Assembly (NCBI GenBank): GCA_016584495.1 | Contig: WAID01000014.1 | Coordinates: 62,001 to 126,000 of the forward strand | DNA length: 64,000 nucleotides | Source of the DNA: Celoporthe dispersa | Taxonomy: Eukaryota > Ascomycota > Sordariomycetes > Diaporthales > Cryphonectriaceae | Direction of reading: 5' to 3' | In this document: piece by piece, positions 53,400 through 64,000 of the stretch | Layout of the letters: the number at the start of each line of letters is the position of its first letter | Numbering within the stretch: the first letter of the stretch is position 1 | The notes under the pieces: model-generated | Told to the model about the DNA's origin: nothing | What the model saw: only the letters and a program-made list of their open reading frames with translations | Database searches by the model: none | Translations under genes and position numbers: made by a program

Positions 53400-54075
53400 C
53401 CTTTTCTCCTAAACAGTTCAATGTGACCAGAGTGTGGCCCAAGAACCAATTATATTATGTCAAAAGCGAACTTGCAGTTGTCGTAGGGGGCAGAGTCAAC
53501 CATTGATCAGTGATGCGGCTTAGCACGTGGTATTGGTAAGCTTTCATACTTGGAAAGGAGTCCGTCCAGTCAGTCGCTGGGTTGAGCCGACCTGACGTCT
53601 CCATGAGGAAAATTAAAAGAGGAAAAATACGGGTCTGATATCTTGGTTGGGCCAATCACGATTGCCAAGGGAGGAGATCGAACATTATTGCCACGAAGTC
53701 AACTTCTAATTACTCACTCACTTAGCCAGTCAGTCGGGGTTGATTGGGACAAGATCCTTTGGGGGGGAAAGACAAAAATGTATTGTAAGCAATAAAGGCT
53801 TCAGACTGAGCAGTCAGATAGCACGTCCATGAAGCAGCAAGACAGCCTTGTACCCGCGCCAACCTTCCTTGCCAATGATGACGGTCACACACCAACTCCA
53901 TGCGAATCCTAGAATGTACTTTATTGGCTGTGGCCGCAGCCTCCCGTCAAAAGAACCACCCGTCTCCTGCGATGCCTTTTAGAGTTTGCTCCCAGAGTCG
54001 ACGGCTCGCAGCATCGCCGTGCTCATCCACATGAGGCGTAGACGTCCGTGGGCCCTTCCACAGCCATCCCCTCGC
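53400..54075. other. intergenic region between TOR 3' end and GH71 promoter
   Basis: Both flanking genes are on the minus strand. It holds the TOR 3' flank and GH71 upstream sequence; nothing else recognised. Confidence 0.55.
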
Positions 54076-57000
54076 TCACCAGAAACTGCACCAGCCGATG
54101 TAGTGCTGACACAGGTTCTCCAGCTTGGTCGCCTCGACGATCAGCTTGTCCACCTGCGTCAGGACGTCCAGCTCCTCGCCCGCCTTGAAGTCCCTGCCCG
54201 TCAGCTTCTGCGACACCCGGTCCAGGACCTCCAGCGCGCGAGCATTCTGCATCTCGGTGGGGTCTTGATTCTGTTGCCCGTTGATGCCGTTGGCTCCGTT
54301 CATGTCCAGACTGGCCGGCGGACCAACAGAAGAGTTAGTGCGCGCCCGCATCCTGGCCCCTGGAGGACCGCCTGGCATCGCTGCCGCCTCGGCCGCGTTG
54401 CCAACAGCTGCCTGTGCCGCGCGGAGGGCCGCCGGGTCAGCATCAAGGATAGATGCGCGCCGGCCACGGTTTGCTTGCGGTCCAGCAAGGGCCTCCTCCC
54501 TCTCCGATGCAAAGTTTGGTCCCGCGGGGCTGGCAGCGCTGGTTAGACGCCACGTTAGGAGAGGGTCGTGGATGAACTGGAGGAGTAAAAGTCAGCAGAA
54601 AACTTCACACAAAAAAAAAAAGGAGTCACCACTGTGATCATGGATAAGACTTACGGCTTCCAGGACCGCCATGACGCTCTCCTTGTTGTCTCTGAGGACC
54701 CTCATGACGTGCTCGCATGTGATACGGAAGCTGCCCTCGATGTTGGACACCTCCATCGCGTACGTGAGCATGCGCGTGAGGCGGAACGGTACCCTCTCCG
54801 GGTACTTCTCCCGCTTCATGGCCACCTCGAAGCAGTCACCAAAGTCGATATGGATGATCTTGCCCGTGATCCGATCCAGCATCAAGTTCGACGGGTGACG
54901 ATCGCCCAGGCCGAGGATGTAGCCCACCATGCTCATCACACCCAGGCTGCGGGTGTAGTTGGTGCGTCGCTCCAGCCAAGCCTCCGAGCTCTTGCTCTTC
55001 AGCCACAGCACGCGGTACAGGTCCTGGCCCGTGGTGTTGTCGAGCGCGTATCCAAAGACCTCCACCTTCTGCATCAGGGTCAGGTTGTCGTAGTCAGGCG
55101 CCATCTGCAGCATGATGCGGTGTTCGATGTTGAGGAGGATCTTCCGGCTCTCTCGGTACTCCCCTGATCAGCATGTGCACCGTGTCGCTGTTCGGCACCC
55201 ATCCCAGCAGGCCGGAGCTGTGGCTGAGCGGGATCGCTGGGTATCTCTGGATGTTCAGGTGGCGCTTGTAGCTCTCGGAATCGTTGGCGAGGAGGGTGTT
55301 GCAGAGGCCAAAGAGCTGCATCACACGCTCATCCTGCCGGATATCCTCGTGGCCCTTGAGCAGGAACGTGTAGGGAACGCCATCGCTCCCGTTGACGATC
55401 AGCTTCCGTGGGCGCTGCTTGCTGCTGATGACGGTGAACGTCGAGTCAAAAGACATGATGCGCACGATCGGGTGGCCGCTGCGGTATGTGCCGGGAACCG
55501 CCAGGTCCAGGTCTCTGGCCTCCAGCAGTTTCGGTGAGCAGTACGTAAGCTCGAGGGACGTCATTTGCGGCAGCTGCCGATAGATGCGCCGATAGACTTG
55601 GTAGTATAAATCCCAGGCTTGGTTCAGGTCATTCAAATCATGACTGACTTCGTACTGTCGACACCACTCCCGGGCTTCGGTGAGATCGCGTCCAAATGTC
55701 TGGACGAACGAGATCTCCCTGAGCGTCTCAGGGCCCCGGTCCAAGAATGCGTGGAGGGGCTCAAGAGCCGCAAACATGCCCTCGATGTTGTGGACAACGA
55801 AATAGAGGCGCGACGCTTCCTCTAGGCCTTCGTGCCATAGCTCGTGCCACAACACGGCGACGCGGATCAGCTCATGACTGACCAGCTCTGCCTGTTCAAC
55901 CAGCTTGGCGCTGTGCTGCCGCATGCTGTCCATGATCTGTGCTGCGGATCGCGAACGGCGGCTGCCCTGCCAGGACTTCATCGCCACGGTGAGCGGGTAC
56001 ACAAGAGCCTGAGGGTGCGCCCTTCCCACGTCTGCCAGGGAGGTGGTGTACGGACTGCTGCACGCGCTTGTTTGGCTGGTTGATGCGCGCAATCAGCTGT
56101 GGTATCACCTCGAGCCAGGTATCGACGCTCACGCGAGTGAAGCCCTCCGTGACAGCAGAGTTAACCTCAGAATACCCGCCGTGCGTGAGCCAGAGGGTCA
56201 GCAGGCGTAAGGTGTCCTGCAGAGAGCTCCCCTGGGACAGGGAGATGGACTCGAAGAAGCCGTGGACAGCTGGGACAACATGGTTGGCGACAACATTGTG
56301 GTCGATGCGCGCCGGAACCCCCTCGCTGCGGGCCGAGATGGACTGGACCACCTCGAAGTTGGCCAAGGCCCAAGCATGCCACGCTTTGTACCATCGTGAG
56401 TTGTATTTAGTGGCTTGCGAGTAGCAGGTCAGGATCTCCCGAACATGCGTATGCTGCCAGTCATCCTTGTGCAGTGCGATCATCCACTCGCCCTGGCGCA
56501 GATAGCACTTCGCAAGGAGGACAGCATCATCCACCGACATCCTAGGTGGATAGTTGCCCTGGAAGGCCTCGTGGTTGGCATGATCTGCATAGCCGTAAGC
56601 TTGGCTCATAAATGCCGCGTCACCGCCGTTCGCCGCATGCTGCTGGCTTTGCTGCGCGAGCGTATTCGAAGGACTTGGCCGATTCTGCGGTGAACAGACG
56701 GAGGCACCGGAGTGCCTTCTCCGAGATGTCAGAAGCCCTGTGGGCGGGCTGCTGACCAAGCTCCCACTGATATTTCAGGACAGCATAGACGACCTGGCTG
56801 GGAACAGTAGGCCGCGTCGTACTCCGTTCGTTCCAGAATGGGATCATGGTGTCCAAGGGCGCGTCGCTGCCAATCAGCTGTTTGAGCGACTTCTCGGCGA
56901 TTCCCATCCGCCCTGACTTGCGACACAAGTTTGCGAATTTGATCCACATCTGCATGTTCTCCTTGGGAGTGATCACCAGAGACCGAAGTCGGAGCATCCT

Positions 57001-60000
57001 CTGCCAGACGTCGACGTAGCGCTGGCATCCCTTGAGGCGTTGCTCCCACGTGCGACGCAGAGTGGCTTGCTTCTTCTCGTCGGTCTGCTTGTAGACAATA
57101 AGCTCCTCCAGCTCTGCCAGCATCTGCACTCGGACAATGACCTGATATGCCCGGTTGTACGACTCGCTGACCAGGGCGCTCAGCTCCGTGTCGAGGCCTT
57201 CTCGAGCATGCTCGATGTTCTGGGCAGCCTCTCTAAACTGGTTGCGATGGAGTGCCAGGATGGCGCCAAAGAAGGCCCGATCGGGCGAGTGTCGCTTGAG
57301 GGACTGCAAATAATTGTCCATGGCATCCCATTTCCCAAGACCCCAGGCAGCCGTAGTGGCGAGAGGGGCGATCCGTCGCTGGACCTCTGGTGACGAGTTC
57401 GCCCACGTGTCGCTGGCCAGCTGACCCAAAGCATCCCATTCACCCAGAGCGTGCAGGCAGCGCATCTTACCCATCACGATCTCTACAGGTGCGGCGGCGT
57501 CTTCAGGTATCTCGGATGCGCGTTTGTCGTAGAAAGCTAGGGCCTCCTCCCATCTCTCCAGCTTCTCGAACCAGGTCTCCCGCAGCTGGATACCATCCTT
57601 GTAGAGCTGCGCCTTGCGAAGGATACCAATAGCCGCGTCGGACTGTTGAAGCTGGTTGTTGATGACGATGAGTGCTTCGACGGCTCCACTGCTTTGGTCT
57701 TGGAGGAACTCCAGTTCTTTGTAGTGGAGAGCCTTGGCGTAGGCGTGGCAACGAGCTGCCTCCCTGCCCAAAACACGGATATCGATAGGCAGGGCCTTGT
57801 CGTCGTGCTCCATAAACTCTGCCAGGTGGAGCAGCAGGTTGAGGAGGTCCGGGGTCACGTTCTCGGACTTTATGGCATTCTCGAGGTTCAGGATGAGCTC
57901 CTCTTGGAAAGACTCGTAGAGGTCACTCCAGCAGCTGACGAACGCCGAGTTGAAAAGCTCTCGTGCCAGCGGCAAGTACACGCTCGCCAGCGACGCACAT
58001 GCTCGAAGGGCATGATTTGGAGACTCTGTCAATAGTGTCGTGCTGAAACGGCGAAGCCATTCCTGCCAGTCTTCCTTGGTGGACTTGCCCCTGGTGTCCC
58101 AGGCCGACTTGAGGTGGATCGCGTTCATCTCGAGCTTCTTCGTTCCCAGATCTGCAAAGGGGGTAGCATCAACTTGGTCGACAAAGCGCGGCTCCGAACT
58201 CAGATCTTGCGGTAGCACGCCGCCCTCCTTAAGGCGGTTGACGAGCAGATCGTAGTTGCTGTGCTGGATGCCGTTGTCACGCAGGATCTTGCCAACGGTG
58301 TGAGAGAAGTGCAGGTAATCGCGCCCCAGCTGCTGGATGAGAGCGCAGAGCGTCTCCATGGCTGCTGTTCGAAGTGTTGAGTCGTTCTCCTGCAGAATCC
58401 TAGTTAGAGGATGAATGATCTTCGCCGCGAAATCGTTCAAGTTGACCTGACGCGAGATCTTCCCGATAGTCTCGATGGCTACCCGGCGTAGGAATGTCGG
58501 ATTGCTTGGCTTCTCAAACGTCCGCACGATGACAGGAATGATGAGATGCATGTACTCCTCTGCGCTGGAACCGAACACCAGAAACGCATGCAACACCTTC
58601 TCCGAAGCGATACGCTTCGCAGAGACCTCCCTCTCCAGCACACCGAGCATCAGGGGGAGCAGCCCGGCGAGGTAGACCTTGAACTCTCCCTCGAGCGACC
58701 GAGAGATGGCCTCAACGAGAGACAGGATCGTAGACTGCAAGGCGGCCGACTCTCCCCAGAACTCCTGGAGGACCTCGACGATCTCCGGCAAGAAATTGCG
58801 GATGTGCTGCCGAACAATGCTCACCAGTGTGGCAAGCTGGTTGAAGTAAGACTCTCTCCGCGAGCCGCTTGTGCTTCGAATCACCATGAGGAAGGCCGGA
58901 ATAATGCGGTCCAGGAAGTTCACGCACTCCAGGCCCAAAGTGCGGAAGATATTCATGATAGCCTCAATGACTTGGGCGTGGTGCGATACCAAGGACTGAT
59001 CCTTGAGTATGTTGAGGAGAGCGTTGATGACGACAGTGGGATAGTACTCCTTGTTGGAAGGCGTCAATCCCGACATCATCAACGACACATCCGTCATGGC
59101 CGTCGACTCGACACGCTGCTGGATCTCGGGCGTCCGCTCTTCGACTTGTTGATATCTGTAAGGGTCAAGCGCGCCCAGGATCCCGAGTAGCTTGATGGTC
59201 TCCTGGCGCAGGGCTCCGTTCTGGGGCTCGCCGCGAATGATGTTCTGGAGGAGTTCCAGGAGCTGGGGGTACTCGAGATATGGGTCGATGACATATCCAG
59301 AATTGCTGGCCAGCTGACCGAGAGTGTGTAGTGCGGCCTCTCTCTTCTGTGCCGAGCTTTGGTCCTGCAGGGCCTCGATGATGATAGGCATAAGGTTGTC
59401 CTTGTAGGGGAGCATGTCTTCTCCGCCGACGGCGCACAGCTCACCCAGTGCCTTGAGTATGGTAGCTGCCACGGAAGTGGCTGGATCGCTGGCCTTGGGC
59501 AGAAGCACCTTCACCATAGCATCCACGTAGGGGTGGATGATCTCCTGGGCGTTCTGGACGAGCAGGGAGAGCAGCTTGGCGCTCTCCTCCTTGTTCCTGG
59601 CTACATCAGAGAACTCGAGCTCGGTCAGCATCTGTATCAGAGTCTTGCGGAGCGACGGGGCCACATAAGCCGGGTTGTATCTCGCAAGCCTGCCGATGAT
59701 GGAGATGGCAACTTCTCTGATGGGAAAGTGCTCGTCGTTGAGGGCGAAGAACAAGGTGCGGATGTTTTCGGCCTTGGAAAGATGTCTGTCGAATCGCTCA
59801 TCGAGGGCGGCGAGAACGGTGCGGCGGATATTGGGGTCGAGGTCAGAGACACCGACCGTGAGCAGCTTCTCGATGACCTCTCCGACGACGGCGAGGGCGT
59901 GGTAGCTCGTCTGGTTGACGATGGGGTCCCGGACATAGAGCTGACAGCAGGTCAAGGCCGCTGCCTCTCGGATCTCGGGGTCGTCGTCCTCGACGTATTT

Positions 60001-61668
60001 GATAGCTACGTCGCGCACGAACTCATTCAAGACATGTCCTTCACCCGACAACGCCATCAGCTGGTTGTCTCTCGAGGCGAGGGGGTTCAGCGGAATGGAG
60101 ACATACCTGAGAAATCGAAGCTGCCCAAGGTATTGAGGGCGAGCTTGATCTCGGCCTTTCGGTGCTCATAGGCAAGGGGGTCTTTGGGGTCCTTCTGGAT
60201 GACGGGGGCCGACGGGAGGGAATTGGGCTGAGGAGCGCCCAGGGGTTTGAAAGGTTGGCCACAGAGCACCTTGCTGAGCATGTCGAGGAGACGCTCCTGG
60301 ATCGTAGCCTTGACCGGCAGTATGTAGAAGGCCATGTCCACGAGGGCTTGCGTCAGCTTGGGGGTTAGCTCACAGGCGAAGATGGGGCCCAGAAGGGCCT
60401 CCATATATTTGCTCAGCGTCTGACCGACGGCGACGGCCAGCCGACTGATGCAGTCAAAGACGGGGTCGACGGACCCGCGCTTGCGAGACTGGACGCTGAG
60501 TCCCTCGCGCACGTAGATGAGCACGCCGTCGAGGTACGGGGCGATGGCGCTCTTGACAGCGTTGGCAATGTTGCCAATGGCGAGGAAGGCATCGTTGCGC
60601 TCCTTTTCCTTCTTCAGCATGCCCGAGAGGTGGAGCATGAACGTGTGAAGCCGTGTGGTTGCGAACTCGGATGGCGCGTAGTTGGCGAGGTCCGGAATCA
60701 GGAACACGACGGTCTTGCGAATGGTAGGGTCTCTGTGGTCCTTAAACCGGGACACGATGTCGCATGCCTCCTGGTAGTGATCCTGCATATACATGCCGCC
60801 CTGCTCCAGCAGCTCCTTGAGAACCAGGGAGGGACGCGTGGATGAACTCCACGGAGCCGACCTTGAGTGAAGATATGGCCTCCTCGTACATCTTGTTCAT
60901 CCACAGCTGCTTAAGCTCCGGGTCACGCTCGCGCATGATTCGGAAGCAGGCGCTCACGGCCTCGGCAGATGTAGCGCGGATCAGGTGTCGCTGGTCCTTG
61001 AGGCCAGCCCACAGCAGGTCGAGGACCACGCCGACGTAGGTGTACATCAGAGTGGGCGCGTTTCTAGCGAGCTCGCGAAGGACGAGGACCGCGCTGTATC
61101 TTCTCTCCTCGACGCGATCAGACTGCAGCCACTCGAGGGCGTTCTTGGTCTCGGCCTCGACCAGCTCAGAGATGATAGACCCACCAGGCCGACAAAGCTT
61201 CCCCAGGACCTCCGCAGCAGGCCGCATGGGGTTAATATCCTTTCCCCGTAGGACCTGGCGAAGGCTCTGTGTGAAGCGCGTGTACTTGATGGCCACGTCG
61301 ATGCCGTCAAATTCGACGAGGGTATCGATGATGTAGATGCCGCCGAGGCGTTCGGCCGTGTCGCTGCCATGGATGATGAGGTTGCTGATGGCCTTCTGCA
61401 CCTGTGCGATGAACAGCCCGAAGTGCTCCTGGGGGAGATCTGAGAGGGACAGGAGTCAGCTCAGGAGCCATGGGTGATGACGAGGAAAGAGTCGGGAGGG
61501 GGGGCGGGGGAGCTACGCACCGCGGTGGCAGACGGCCACGACATCTCGAAGCTTGAGGGCGAAGCGCTTGCGCTGGTCCTCGGAGATCGTCCTCGACTTG
61601 ATCTCCTTGACCAGGCCATCTAGGCTCTCGAGGGCAATGTCGAGAGGGCGCGATGCTTGGCTCGCCAT
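54076..61668 (-). CDS. TOR: TOR serine/threonine kinase (four one-base frame breaks)
   Basis: Exons 61668-61521, 61439-60107, 60038-54655 and 54576-54076; introns 61440-61520, 60039-60106 and 54577-54654. After removing four extra bases the CDS is 7362 nt, 2453 residues, as expected for fungal TOR. Order: HEAT repeats (about 1-1250), FAT (about 1300-1830), FRB (about 1875-1975, ELIRVAVLWHELWHEG, EEASRLYF with the rapamycin-contact Ser), PI3K-like kinase (LGLGDRHPSNLML, KIIHIDFGDCFEVA), a linker of about 120 residues rich in Ala and Arg, and a C-terminal FATC ending HYIGWCSFW. It is the catalytic subunit of TORC1 and TORC2, controlling growth by nutrients. Breaks: G3 60827-60829 (HASL/VLKE), near 56676-56690 (variable linker), G3 56038-56040 (VHHL/LADVG), and C4 55161-55164 (HMLIR/EYRES). 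Confidence 0.96.
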
Positions 61669-63756
61669 CTTGGTTCGCGTTGGTGGAGGTGGCTTGCCCC
61701 TCCAATGGACCTCTTGCTGGGATCTATCGCATTCTCGGGAGCCCACGGTGACGCGGGTCTAGGTAGAAGTCATAGGATTACCCAGAAGCGAAGAGGTCCT
61801 GCCTTTGGTAGCGGGTGTCTCCGCCGAGAACGAAAGGTATGAGTTTGGGAGGCCTGACGGGGGCGCGTGTGGTGGGTTCGGTGGAAGGTTGGGAAGAAAA
61901 GAGGGAGAAGGTCGGGAGGAAGGAAGTCGCAGGTCGCGCAAGACGGCTCGAAGATGTGGAAAAGATGAGCGCGTGAAGTGCTACGCAAACATAAATCTGG
62001 TGAGATACAAAAGGTCGTGAACGATACAGCAGTTCTGGTGGCTGCCGGCGTGAGAGGCTGCTGGGTTCAGTTTGCACCACCACCTTCAACTTGCCCTCAC
62101 CTCGAGGTAGCTGATGGAAAGTCGTCACTTACAGTGTGAGGGCCGACATGGGAACCCCAGCTTGAGGAGCCCCCGTCCAATTCCACGGAGTCTGGGGGCA
62201 CGTACCTCTTATCGTTATCGTTGCCTGCCGCAGGCACATCTATGTACATAGTGTACGGAATACTGTATCATGATACTGTGCAGTAGCAGAATACGTTTTA
62301 GTGCACTGTGTTCAAGTAAGTACTTAAGTCTTCGTCCTTCTACCCCTCCTAGCCGCCGCCGTTAAATCCCCGTACGACATTCTGCGCCGTTTCGCAGTAT
62401 TTACATTTTGCAACTCTCAAGTCGACATCTTGCACTAAAGAGACACTTCCTGATCTCACGCGTGATTGGGTGAGACGCAAAGAATGCCCTGGGCCTCGGG
62501 ATGCCACCTGCGACACGAATGTCAGTACAATAGAGCTTTGTGCGAGGGATAGTTGATCACTGGCACCCGCGCCAGTCGTTTCTGGCTTCTGGCTTCCTTT
62601 CCTCGCCTTTGCCCCCCCCCCCCTGTAGCGCAGACCCGAATCATTGCCTTTCCCATAGGGGCTGCCGCGTCACACTCATCTCCACGGTGCCTGACGCATC
62701 TACAACAGGAGTCAAGGACCCTTCTGGGATCGGCGGGCAGCGGTGCAGGACTTGCGTTCGCGTACGTCCCGGGATCCAACAGCGGATGACAACTCCACAT
62801 TGTTAGCCACGAGAGTCAAGTGGGGTGATTGTACATGGTGATACAGGCTGCTCTGGCTTCTAGAGTGAGTCTAGGTTGGTCAGAGGTTATCCTCATCCAA
62901 CTCAAGGTTACCACCGACGCGGTAGAAATTTTCTATTCTTCGTCCACGGCAGACGCTCGCAAGCATCGTAGGATCAACTTTCATTGTGAAAGCTCGCTTC
63001 GAAGGTCCCAGGATCCACCCTTTCAGCGCAGCCCAGTCAAGCTGAGATCACACAAGTCTGCCATCTGTTCAGCTACTACATATTACTAGCCAAAGGGCTC
63101 CAAAGTGCTGCTGGGAGGTTTAGAACGTCACGACTTCTGGAGGCTACTGTTCTTTGAGAGCAGAGGCGGTGAGGAGGACTTGGATGAGGAGGATATACAA
63201 TAGACGAAGAGGAAGGAGGCTATAGCATAAATCGGGCATCATATTAGGTAGTTTGCGATCAGCTTCTGAACCTTGCAGCCAATTGATGTTCAATATGCTC
63301 ACACTGATGAGCATGTAGAAGCCCAGCTGCGACATGCATACTCTGTCTGCATGGCCGAACAGGACACTTCTTGGCGCACTGGATTCTCGAGCATTGTGAG
63401 GCCGGTGCAGGGCCTGTTGAACTGGTCAAGACGTCGTTCGCCATCTCGGTGGGTACCCTTGAGATGGATGAGCGCAAGAGGTTTCTTTAGAGAAGTCCCG
63501 ATCATTCCTCAATGGAGGATACTACCTAACCAAGTTGCTAAACTCAATGGGCCTACTTCACTGTTCGTCACATGGGGTTGCTCGCACTTCATTAGTCATC
63601 GATAGGTTTTACGTGAGACCTAGTATTGACAGGGTACAGCGGCATCAAGGCGAATAAACAAGAGGGGTCAAAGCCCGACGCACACGTTGTCTCCCCTTCC
63701 TTCATACCTCTGTCATAATCCAGCTTTCTTGGATACGAAGGCGCCCAAGTGAAAAT
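61669..63756. other. intergenic region upstream of TOR
   Basis: A 2.1 kb divergent region containing the TOR leader and promoter and the promoter of the gene at the right edge. Short frames show no family resemblance. A C-run lies at 62613-62623. Confidence 0.55.
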
Positions 63757-64000
63757 ATGTCAACTCCTTCTGTATCATCCGCGAACAGCTCATCCCGACG
63801 GGGTTCCACGCTCTGTGGCAGATGTCAGCTCCTGAGTTTCAATGACGGTGGCGGGTTCGTCGAAAAGCGGAACGATGGTTTACCGTATCTTGCATATCAG
63901 ATGGACGACATGCCCTGGGAGCAGGGCGATGACGAATATTACTTAGATACAATGTCCCAATTGCTGGATCAACGCAAAGATTATTCACCAGATCTTCCGA
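63757..64000 (+). CDS. 5' end of an unidentified gene, possibly HET-domain (partial)
   Basis: An open frame begins at ATG 63757 and runs off the right edge with no stop in 81 codons. It starts MSTPSVSSANSSSRRGST, then a CGRC pair of cysteines (CxxC) followed by LLSFND, an acidic segment (DDMPWEQGDDEYYLD) and DYSPDLP. An N-terminal CxxC motif followed by a linker and a proline-containing sequence is common in the leader of HET-domain proteins, but the HET core itself is not in the window. The call is tentative; it could be another zinc-binding or uncharacterised protein. Confidence 0.4.
   Translation, partial: MSTPSVSSANSSSRRGSTLCGRCQLLSFNDGGGFVEKRNDGLPYLAYQMDDMPWEQGDDEYYLDTMSQLLDQRKDYSPDLP

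Noticed and set aside
63273..63605. A 110-codon plus-strand frame upstream of the right-edge gene
   Set aside because: No motif or coding-like composition, and comparable frames exist on the opposite strand.
1..64000. Repeat-induced point mutation or transposon remnants
   Set aside because: No long AT-rich, stop-riddled copy of a transposase or reverse transcriptase was recognised; the damage seen is indels, not C-to-T changes.
1..64000. CRISPR, bacterial operons or horizontally acquired island
   Set aside because: Introns occur in many of the genes, and the families, spacing and composition are consistently fungal.

Overview
The window looks like nuclear DNA from a filamentous ascomycete (Pezizomycotina, most likely a Sordariomycete). 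It has dispersed single genes on both strands with several hundred bases between them, short GT-AG introns of about 53 to 197 nt with CTAAC-like branch sites, GC-rich coding sequence, and fungal families: TOR kinase, Dug2, Tim17, Mam3/DUF21, HET-domain protein, GH64 and GH71 glucanases and intradiol dioxygenase. No operon, CRISPR array, tRNA, rRNA or intact transposon was recognised.

Layout. 1-10 kb: the 3' end of a probable transcription factor, the glutathione-degrading DUG2, TIM17, and a threonine-type asparaginase. 10-23 kb: an MFS transporter, a metallo-beta-lactamase-fold hydrolase, a type II NADH dehydrogenase, a secreted GH64 glucanase, a short-chain dehydrogenase and an aldehyde dehydrogenase. 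23-30 kb: a degenerate kinase-like protein, a roadblock/LAMTOR2-like protein, and a large disordered protein of a conserved but unnamed fungal family. 31-38 kb: a zinc alcohol dehydrogenase, two-domain glyoxalase I, and phosphoglycerate dehydrogenase. 39-49 kb: a MAM3-like CNNM protein, then an aromatic-catabolism group of intradiol (hydroxyquinol-type) dioxygenase, carboxymuconate cyclase and a second MFS transporter. 49-64 kb: a HET-domain protein, a GH71 alpha-1,3-glucanase, the TOR kinase (about 7.6 kb), and the start of a further gene running off the right edge.

The strongest non-obvious signal is a set of about 17 single-base reading-frame breaks inside otherwise well-conserved genes, including the essential genes TOR (four) and TIM17 (one). 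Most are one base too many or too few in a G/C or A/T run. Correcting each by one base restores the family sequence and makes every exon sum to whole codons, so I read them as sequence or assembly errors and not as biology. Gene models that ignore them would be truncated or split.

Functional links: roadblock/LAMTOR2-like plus TOR (TORC1 signalling); DUG2, glyoxalase I and a metallo-beta-lactamase-fold enzyme (thiol and methylglyoxal metabolism, loose); dioxygenase, muconate cyclase and transporter (3-oxoadipate-type aromatic degradation). I found no convincing new multi-gene system. The most interesting candidates are the pseudokinase, the unnamed disordered protein family and the mixed-branch aromatic group. 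Intron positions were derived by eye from splice motifs and reading-frame continuity.
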